Shown in pieces: positions 51,151 to 64,000 of a stretch of 64,000 nucleotides of DNA. Below the pieces are notes generated by a model. That model worked only from the letters and a program-made list of their open reading frames with translations. It was not told the DNA's origin and ran no database searches. The stretch spans positions 620,001 through 684,000 of the forward strand of contig NZ_BTTW01000002.1 in NCBI RefSeq assembly GCF_036245865.1, in the 5' to 3' direction. How positions within the stretch are numbered: the stretch's first letter is position 1; every line of letters begins with the position of its first letter. The DNA is from Corallococcus caeni (GTDB lineage Bacteria > Myxococcota > Myxococcia > Myxococcales > Myxococcaceae). The position numbers were made by a program, and so were the translations under genes.

Positions 51151-52050
51151 GTGAGCGGACGGGAGGTGCAGCTGGCGGCGGGCCGCAAGAGCGCGCGACA
51201 GACGCGAAGCGCGAGCGCACGCGCCTGGACGCTCACGCTCGTCATCGCCGCGAGCCTGGGCCTGCTCCTCTACGTCGCCACCACCAGCCTCCCGTACCTC
51301 ATCGCCTCACCCGCTGGAGACGCGCACCTGGGCGCGCTCAATGACTGTCTGGCGCGACAGCTCGAGGGGGCCACTCGGCTGGGCTGGGCCGTGGCGCCGG
51401 ATGCGTCGCGCGCGGCGGTGTTCGGGCCCCGCGTCGTCGCGGTCTGTGGCGAGGACGGGTCGCACTCGCGGCTGGAGGTCCCCGGTGCCACCGCGCTCAC
51501 CTTCGACGGCGAGCGCCACCTGTGGGTCGCCACCGGAGGCCGCCTGCTGCGTGAACGGGACGGCGCGCTCCAGCCCGTGGGCGACATCGCGCCGCCGGAG
51601 TGGCTGATCGGCCACGCGGGCGGCGTCCTCGCGCTGGACGCCACTGGACAGCTCGTCTCAGTGGCACCGGACGGCAAGGTGCTGGGCCAGGCGCAGGTGC
51701 CGGGCCCCGGAGGGCGGCTGTCCGTCGGCCCCGGGGGCGTGCTGGCTGCGGTGGAGTGGGGCGGCGGCGTCATCGTCTACGACGCCCGCACCCTGGAACT
51801 CGTGCGAGCGGAGGCCCCCTGCACCGTGGAGTTCCTCTGGTGGCTGGACGGCGCGGATCAGGTCTTGCTGGCCTGTGGCGCGCCCGCTTCCCCGGACGCA
51901 CCGGGGCCCACTTCGCTCCGCTTCAACGTTCGCACCGGCGCCCGTGAAGCCGTGCCCGCCAGCACGCGCGCGCCTGCCCGGAGGCTCTCGGGCCGGGCGC
52001 TGTATGTGCAGGGGTGTGATGGGTTCCCGTGCACGGCCTCGCCCCCCTGA
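51151..52050 (+). CDS. Membrane-anchored protein with propeller-like periplasmic domain
   Basis: 299 residues from a GTG with GGGAG upstream. The N-terminus is basic (GRKSARQTRSASARAWTL) and precedes one transmembrane helix (TLVIAASLGLLLYVATTSLP, ~residues 29-52). The periplasmic part contains repeated hairpin signatures (ATALTFDGERHLWVATGGRL, IGHAGGVLALDATGQLVSVA, SVGPGGVLAAVEWGGGVIVY), like WD40/NHL-type blades, and several cysteines. No catalytic residues are evident. It lies 222 bp upstream of the giant histidine kinase and may be cotranscribed, though a promoter gap exists. Confidence 0.72.
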   Translation: MSGREVQLAAGRKSARQTRSASARAWTLTLVIAASLGLLLYVATTSLPYLIASPAGDAHLGALNDCLARQLEGATRLGWAVAPDASRAAVFGPRVVAVCGEDGSHSRLEVPGATALTFDGERHLWVATGGRLLRERDGALQPVGDIAPPEWLIGHAGGVLALDATGQLVSVAPDGKVLGQAQVPGPGGRLSVGPGGVLAAVEWGGGVIVYDARTLELVRAEAPCTVEFLWWLDGADQVLLACGAPASPDAPGPTSLRFNVRTGAREAVPASTRAPARRLSGRALYVQGCDGFPCTASPP

Positions 52051-52272
52051 AACTGTTATGGGGAGGTTCCGCTCCGGGAATCGCCGTCCTCGTCAGGGCT
52101 TTCGGGGTTGGTGGGACCCACGGTCAGGTAGGGCGTTGAGTGCCTGACACAAGGGGCCCTCCCACCCCGGCTTAACATTCGACAAACCCGCGAACTCATT
52201 GGACGTTCCTGGGATCGCGGGCCGGTTTCCCAGTACCAGCCGCAACGCATTCGCCGATCAGGGGTCTCACAC

Positions 52273-59688
<7,416 letters not shown>

Positions 59689-59713
59689 TACTCAACGAGG
59701 ACGATCCATCCTC

Positions 59714-59748
59714 CTGCCCCCTTTGCACTTCCGTCTGGAAGGGGGCAG
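59714..59748 (+). terminator. Hairpin between the two histidine kinase genes
   Basis: CTGCCCCCTT (59714-59723) pairs perfectly with AAGGGGGCAG (59739-59748). No T-run follows, so readthrough to the next kinase is possible. Confidence 0.55.
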
Positions 59749-59807
59749 CCCTAGCCTTGTCCGCCGTGTCTCGGGTCACCTGACCCACGCGCTCACCCAC
59801 CGCGCAC

Positions 59808-61781
59808 ATGAACTCCACTGAGCACACTCCGGAACGTCCCCAGGAAGCCGCCGCCTCGCCGCGCGCGGCCATCCTGATGGTGGACGACCATCCGGCCAAC
59901 CTGCTGGCGCTGGAAGCCATCCTCGAGCCGTTGGGCCAGGACCTGGTGAAGGCGACCAGCGGCGAGGAGGCGCTCAAGCAGCTGTTGCAGCGCGACTTCG
60001 CGGTCATCCTGATGGACGTGCAGATGCCGGGCCTGGACGGGTTCCAGACGGCGGCGCTCATCAAGCAGCGCGAGCGCACGCGCACCATCCCCATCATCTT
60101 CCTCACCGCGCTCAGCCGTGACGCGGCGCATGTCTTCAAGGGGTACGCGCACGGCGCGGTGGACTACCTGCTCAAGCCCTTCGACCCGGAAATCCTCCGC
60201 TCGAAGGTCAGCGTCTTCGTGGACCTGTTCCTCAAGGAGCAGCAGCTCCAGCGCCAGGCCACCCTGCTGCGCCAGCGCGACCGCGAGGCCCTGGAGCGCC
60301 AGAGCGCGCTGCGCTACCGCCGGCTCACGGAGGCCCTGCCGGAGCCCATGTGGGCGGCCCGTGCGGATGGGTCGCTGACGTACGCCAACCGGGCCTGGCG
60401 CGACTACACCGGCCACCAGGAAGGGTATGAGCTGTCGCTCTCCTCCTTCCTCCAGGACGTGCACCCGGCGGACCGCGAGCGGATGCGCACGGTGTGGGCG
60501 GACGCGGTGGTGCAGCTGCAGAACAGCACGGAGGAGTTCCGGCTGCGGCGCAAGGACGGCGTCTACCGCTGGCACCTGGCGCGCGCGGTGCCGGAGCACG
60601 ACGAGCACGGGGCGCTGGTGGGCTGGCTGGCCATCGCCACGGACATCGACGACAAGCGGCGCGCCGAGGAGGCGCTGGCGCGCTTCAAGACGACGCTGGA
60701 CGCCACGCTGGACTGCGTCCTGATGTTCACCCCGGACACGCTCACGCTCGCGTACGCGAACGCGGGCGCGGCCAAGCAGCTGTCCGCCACGGTGGAGGAG
60801 CTGGTGGGCCTGTCGGTGCTGGAGGTGGAGAGCGCCTTCGACGAGACGGGCTTCCGCAAGCTGCTGGCGCCGCTCATGTCCGGCACGCTGCCGTCGCAGA
60901 CGTACTCCACCAACCACCGCCGCCGCGACGGCACGGAGGTGCCGGTGGAGGTGGTGCTCCAGTACGTGGCGGAAGGCGAGGGCTCCGGCCGCTTCATCTC
61001 CGTGGCGCGCGACATCACGGAGCGTCAGCGCGCGGAGACGGCGCTGCGGCTGGCGAGCGAGGCGAAGGACGCGTTCCTCGCCGCCGCGAGCCACGAGCTG
61101 CGCACGCCGCTGGCCGCGGCGAAGGGCCACGCGCACCTGGCGCTGCTCAAGCTGGGCGGCCAGACGGAGGCGGGCCCCGGCAAGTCGCTGCAGATCATCA
61201 ACCGGCAGATCGACCGCATGGCGAAGCTGGTGGAGGACCTGCTGGACATCAGCCGCCTGCAGGCGGGCCGGCTGTCGCTGGAGCTGGAGCCGTTTGATTT
61301 GTCGCAGCTGGTGCTGGAGACGCGGGACCGCATGGCGGTGCTGTCGCAGACGCACGAGCTGAAGGTGGAGGTCCCCGAGCGGCTGGAGGGCACGTGGGAC
61401 CGCGGGCGGTTGGACCAGGTGCTGACGAACCTGCTGTCCAACGCCATCCGCTACTCGCCGGAGGGCGGCCAGGTGCTGGTGCGCCTGGTGGCGGAGGGCG
61501 ACAGCGGCGTGCACCTGTCCGTGAAGGACCAGGGCGTGGGCATCCCCAGCGAGAAGCAGCGCATCATCTTCGAGCGCTTCGGCCGCGCGCACGGCAGCAA
61601 GTACGGCGGGCTGGGGCTGGGGCTCACCATCAGCCAGGGCATCGTGGAGCAGCACGGCGGCCGCATCTGGGCCGAGTCCACGGGCACCGCCGGCCAGGGC
61701 TCCACCTTCAACGTCTGGCTGCCGCGGCGCACCGAGGCCCAGGCGGCGACGCCGACGGAAATCTCGCGCACCCCGAGCTGA
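59808..61781 (+). CDS. Histidine kinase with N-terminal receiver (REC-PAS-PAS-HisKA-HATPase)
   Basis: 657 residues, no transmembrane helix. The N-terminal receiver has AAILMVDDHPANLLALEAIL, phospho-acceptor Asp70 (VILMDVQMPGLDG) and Lys in DYLLKPFDP. Two PAS domains follow (~170-285 ending in AIATDIDDKRRAEEAL; ~290-410 ending in SVARDITERQRAETAL). HisKA contains His429 ([20 protein letters not shown]). HATPase_c is complete (NLLSNAIRYSPEGGQ, KDQGVGIPSEKQ, GGLGLGLTISQGIVE). A receiver at the N-terminus suggests it takes phosphate from an upstream kinase; the giant poly-HAMP kinase directly upstream is the natural candidate. Confidence 0.94.
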   Translation: MNSTEHTPERPQEAAASPRAAILMVDDHPANLLALEAILEPLGQDLVKATSGEEALKQLLQRDFAVILMDVQMPGLDGFQTAALIKQRERTRTIPIIFLTALSRDAAHVFKGYAHGAVDYLLKPFDPEILRSKVSVFVDLFLKEQQLQRQATLLRQRDREALERQSALRYRRLTEALPEPMWAARADGSLTYANRAWRDYTGHQEGYELSLSSFLQDVHPADRERMRTVWADAVVQLQNSTEEFRLRRKDGVYRWHLARAVPEHDEHGALVGWLAIATDIDDKRRAEEALARFKTTLDATLDCVLMFTPDTLTLAYANAGAAKQLSATVEELVGLSVLEVESAFDETGFRKLLAPLMSGTLPSQTYSTNHRRRDGTEVPVEVVLQYVAEGEGSGRFISVARDITERQRAETALRLASEAKDAFLAAASHELRTPLAAAKGHAHLALLKLGGQTEAGPGKSLQIINRQIDRMAKLVEDLLDISRLQAGRLSLELEPFDLSQLVLETRDRMAVLSQTHELKVEVPERLEGTWDRGRLDQVLTNLLSNAIRYSPEGGQVLVRLVAEGDSGVHLSVKDQGVGIPSEKQRIIFERFGRAHGSKYGGLGLGLTISQGIVEQHGGRIWAESTGTAGQGSTFNVWLPRRTEAQAATPTEISRTPS

Positions 61782-61872
61782 ACGTGCGCGTCGGGTGGGG
61801 ACGCGGCCTGCGTCCCCCCGGGACGCCGCGCGCGGGGTGAGGCGGCAGGGGCCAGGGGGAAGGGGCGTTGGT

Positions 61873-63822
61873 ATGGGCCGTGCTCTGCCTGGGGCCATGC
61901 CCTCGTCCTCGCGCCCCAACATCCTCATCCTCACGGTCGACCAGCTCCAGTTCCCCCGCTTCGCCTATGGGCCGGAGGGCGGCTTCCTGCCCGCCATCAA
62001 GGACATCCTGGGCTTCGTGGAGGAGGGCGGGGAGGACAACCCGTTCCGGAAGTTCTTCCCCGGCTTCGAGGCGCTGCGGAAGAACGCGGCGGTGTTCCGC
62101 AACCACACCATCGCGGCGTCGGCGTGCACGCCCAGCCGCGCGGTCATCTACACGGGGCAGTACGGCACGCGCACGGGCGTCACGCAGACGGACGGCCTGT
62201 TCAAGAGCGGCGACGCGGCGGCCTTCCCGTGGCTGTCGGCGCAGGGGATTCCGACGCTGGGGCACTGGTTCCAGAAGGCGGGCTACCACACGCACTACTT
62301 CGGCAAGTGGCACGTGAGCAATCCGCCGGACCACTCGTTGAAGCAGTACGGCTTCGACGACTGGGAGCTGTCGTATCCGGAGCCGCACGGGGCCTCCATC
62401 AACAACCTGGGCGCGTTCCGCGACGAGGGCTTCGCGGACCTGACGTGCGGCTTCCTGAGGCGGATGGCGCTGGGTGAGCCGTACAACCGGGCGCTCGGGG
62501 AGCAGTCCTACGCGGCGCCCCGGGCCGCCGCGCCGAGTGATGAGGCTCAGCCGTGGCTGGCGGTGGCGTCGTTCACCAACCCGCACGACATCGCGACGTA
62601 TCCCATCCTGCCGCGGCAGTTGGATCCGAACGGGCCCAAGGTGGGGCCGCTGACGGTGCCGGCGCAGGGGGCGCGGTCGGTGACGCCCACGGCGGGGACG
62701 TTCACGGTGCCGCTGAACCCGCTGGGGTTCCCGCAGGACAACGCGGGCGTGCCGACGAACCTGCGCGACACGCTGAAGAACAAGCCGGACTGCCAGCGGG
62801 ACTACGCGTACAAGATGGGGCTCGCGCTGTCGTCGAAGACGGGGCTGACGCTGCACCAGGCGAACGAGAACATCGACCCGGTGACGGTGACGTTGAACTC
62901 GGGCATCCCGTTCCAGCTGACGCACGACCCGGACAAGGCGGCGGAGCGCTTCCAGCAGTACTACGCGTGGCTCATCCACCTGGTGGACGGGCACATCGCG
63001 CGGGTGCTGCGGACGCTGGACGAGACGGGGCTGCGGGAGAACACGATGGTGGTGTTCCTCTCCGACCACGGCGAGTACGGCGCGGCGCACGGCTACCTGA
63101 TGGAGAAGTGGCACGCGTCCTACCAGGAGGCGCTGCACGTGCCGCTGGTGGTGCAGTTCCCGCAGGAGCAGGCGACGCGGTACATCGACGCGCTGACGAG
63201 CCACGCGGACATCGTGCCCACGGTGCTGGGGTTGGCGGGAATCAGCCGGGAGGAGCAGGCGGCGATCCGCACGGACCTGCGGCTGCACCGTCCGGTGCCG
63301 CCGTTCGTGGGCGCGGACCTGAGCCCGCTGGCGAGGGGCGAGGCGACCACGGTGCTGGAGCCCAACGGCACGCCGCGCGAGGGCGTGCTCTTCGTGACGG
63401 ACGACGAAATCACGGAGCCCCTGCCGCGCACGGGAGACCCGCACCAGGTGCACGACGACGCGCTGTTCGCCGTCTACACGCGCGCGGTGGCGCGGCTGCG
63501 CGAGCAGGGCAAGGTGCCCGGCTTGAAGCAGGGCGCGGTGTGCCAGCCCAACCACGTCCGCTGCGTGCGCACGCCCCGCTGGAAGCTGGCGAGGACGTTC
63601 GACCCGTCCGGGGAGCACGCGGACCAGTGGGAGCTGTATGACCTGGAGACGGATCCGCTGGAGATGGACAACCTGCTCGTCTTCGACCAGCCGTTCCCGA
63701 CGCTGATTGAGTCCCTGCCGCGAGGGCTGTCGCGCGTGGAGGTGGAGGAGGCCGCGCGAGCGACGCATGCGCTGCTGGAGCGGTACGAGGTGGAGAAGCT
63801 GTCGCCGTGGCCGCAGGGTTAG
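61873..63822 (+). CDS. Sulfatase (alkaline-phosphatase superfamily)
   Basis: 649 residues from the ATG at 61873 (AAGGGG upstream); the ATG at 61897 is an alternative. PNILILTVDQLQFPRF carries the first metal Asp; Cys85 in SACTPSRAVIYTGQYGTR is the CxPSR motif that is oxidised to formylglycine. HYFGKWHVSNPP, VFLSDHGEYGAAHGYLMEKW and CVRTPRWKLARTFDPSGEHA, QWELYDLETDPLEMDNL are the further metal, substrate and C-terminal signatures. A long insert (~210-360) is unusual and may shape specificity. No signal peptide is seen. A formylglycine-generating enzyme is not in the window. Confidence 0.93.
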   Translation: MGRALPGAMPSSSRPNILILTVDQLQFPRFAYGPEGGFLPAIKDILGFVEEGGEDNPFRKFFPGFEALRKNAAVFRNHTIAASACTPSRAVIYTGQYGTRTGVTQTDGLFKSGDAAAFPWLSAQGIPTLGHWFQKAGYHTHYFGKWHVSNPPDHSLKQYGFDDWELSYPEPHGASINNLGAFRDEGFADLTCGFLRRMALGEPYNRALGEQSYAAPRAAAPSDEAQPWLAVASFTNPHDIATYPILPRQLDPNGPKVGPLTVPAQGARSVTPTAGTFTVPLNPLGFPQDNAGVPTNLRDTLKNKPDCQRDYAYKMGLALSSKTGLTLHQANENIDPVTVTLNSGIPFQLTHDPDKAAERFQQYYAWLIHLVDGHIARVLRTLDETGLRENTMVVFLSDHGEYGAAHGYLMEKWHASYQEALHVPLVVQFPQEQATRYIDALTSHADIVPTVLGLAGISREEQAAIRTDLRLHRPVPPFVGADLSPLARGEATTVLEPNGTPREGVLFVTDDEITEPLPRTGDPHQVHDDALFAVYTRAVARLREQGKVPGLKQGAVCQPNHVRCVRTPRWKLARTFDPSGEHADQWELYDLETDPLEMDNLLVFDQPFPTLIESLPRGLSRVEVEEAARATHALLERYEVEKLSPWPQG

Positions 63823-64000
63823 AGGAACCGGCGGAGCCACCGGTTCGTGTCGCGCCTGTCGAGGGGTAGGTCCTCCCCTTCGTACTGGAAGAGGAAGGGC
63901 TCCATCAGGCGGGCCAGTGCGCGGTACTGTGGGGGAATGGCCTTCGCCTGCGTGTCGATAGGGTCTGGCCATTCATCCAGGGTGACGAGGACGCGGTCAC
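63819..64000 (-). CDS. DUF3396-like protein (type VI immunity family), 5' truncated
   Basis: Only the last 60 codons are inside the window; the start lies beyond 64000. The visible end reads DRVLVTLDEWPDPIDTQAKA, IPPQYRALARLMEPFLFQYE, GEDLPLDRRDTNRWLRRFL. This agrees with the C-terminus of DUF3396 proteins (LEP...W.RRFL), many of which are immunity proteins of type VI secretion toxins and often occur as scattered orphan copies in myxobacteria. The call rests on this short pattern. It overlaps the sulfatase stop by 4 nt. Confidence 0.6.
   Translation of the reverse strand, partial: DRVLVTLDEWPDPIDTQAKAIPPQYRALARLMEPFLFQYEGEDLPLDRRDTNRWLRRFL

Overview
The window is very GC-rich and densely coded, with strong third-position G/C bias, GTG/TTG starts, many secreted or lipoprotein genes, complex hybrid histidine kinases and an RpoE1-type ECF sigma operon. 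This points to a myxobacterium of the Myxococcaceae (Corallococcus/Myxococcus-like). That is inference from gene content and style, not from a marker gene. I see no rRNA, tRNA, CRISPR array, insertion sequence, phage or plasmid functions, so this looks like ordinary chromosome.

Layout. 1-6.4 kb: the 3' part of a family 2B encapsulin shell gene with its terminator, then a minus-strand run of a seven-bladed-propeller lipoprotein, an outer-membrane-like protein overlapping phhB, glycerol kinase glpK and a small Gly/Arg-rich protein. 6.9-9.9 kb: an extended SDR, then a TetR repressor divergent from an NmrA-type reductase with a duplicated operator in shared promoters, then a DUF6194 protein. 9.9-17.9 kb: an AttFGH-like export system (ABC ATPase, double FtsX permease, lipocalin-like AttH protein), a PAS-GAF hybrid histidine kinase, an alpha/beta hydrolase and a DUF3467 protein. 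18-23.3 kb: a secreted protein, hemF with a translationally coupled membrane protein, a tail-anchored protein, and the rpoE1 / zinc-finger anti-sigma / periplasmic protein operon. 23.7-24.05 kb: a G-rich 43-bp minisatellite. 24.1-28 kb: a small basic protein, phospholipase D, a beta-barrel-like protein and a low-complexity lipoprotein.

28.3-31 kb: a BlaI-type repressor with two operators and an M56 (BlaR1-like) protease whose tail is a Pro-rich region and coiled coil instead of a beta-lactam sensor. 31-35.7 kb: aldehyde dehydrogenase, TPR protein, NTF2-like protein and a PRISE-type reductase. 35.7-40.1 kb: a cation/proton antiporter with a separate TrkA-cNMP regulatory subunit, then an ABC-2 transporter pair. 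40.1-45.5 kb: PQQ-type sugar dehydrogenase lipoprotein, PfpI-like protein, a roadblock-domain protein, DUF1684 protein, a catalytically degenerate E2-like acyltransferase and a small protein. 45.5-52 kb: SDR/TetR divergent pair, Bor-like lipoprotein, rsgA, a MerR-TipAS regulator with a perfect operator, a Gly/Thr/Ser-rich secreted protein and a membrane-anchored propeller-like protein.

52.2-61.8 kb holds the most striking locus. A 2471-residue soluble hybrid histidine kinase carries about fifteen 92-residue HAMP repeats (276 bp each), GAF, kinase core and three receiver domains; its architecture resembles fungal group III (Nik1/Os1) kinases. A REC-PAS-PAS histidine kinase follows. The window ends with a sulfatase and the 3' end of a DUF3396-like (type VI immunity family) gene on the minus strand.

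Regulation is unusually legible. At least four repressor/activator genes (two TetR, BlaI, MerR) carry clear palindromic operators placed on recognisable promoters, and several convergent pairs share strong hairpin terminators.
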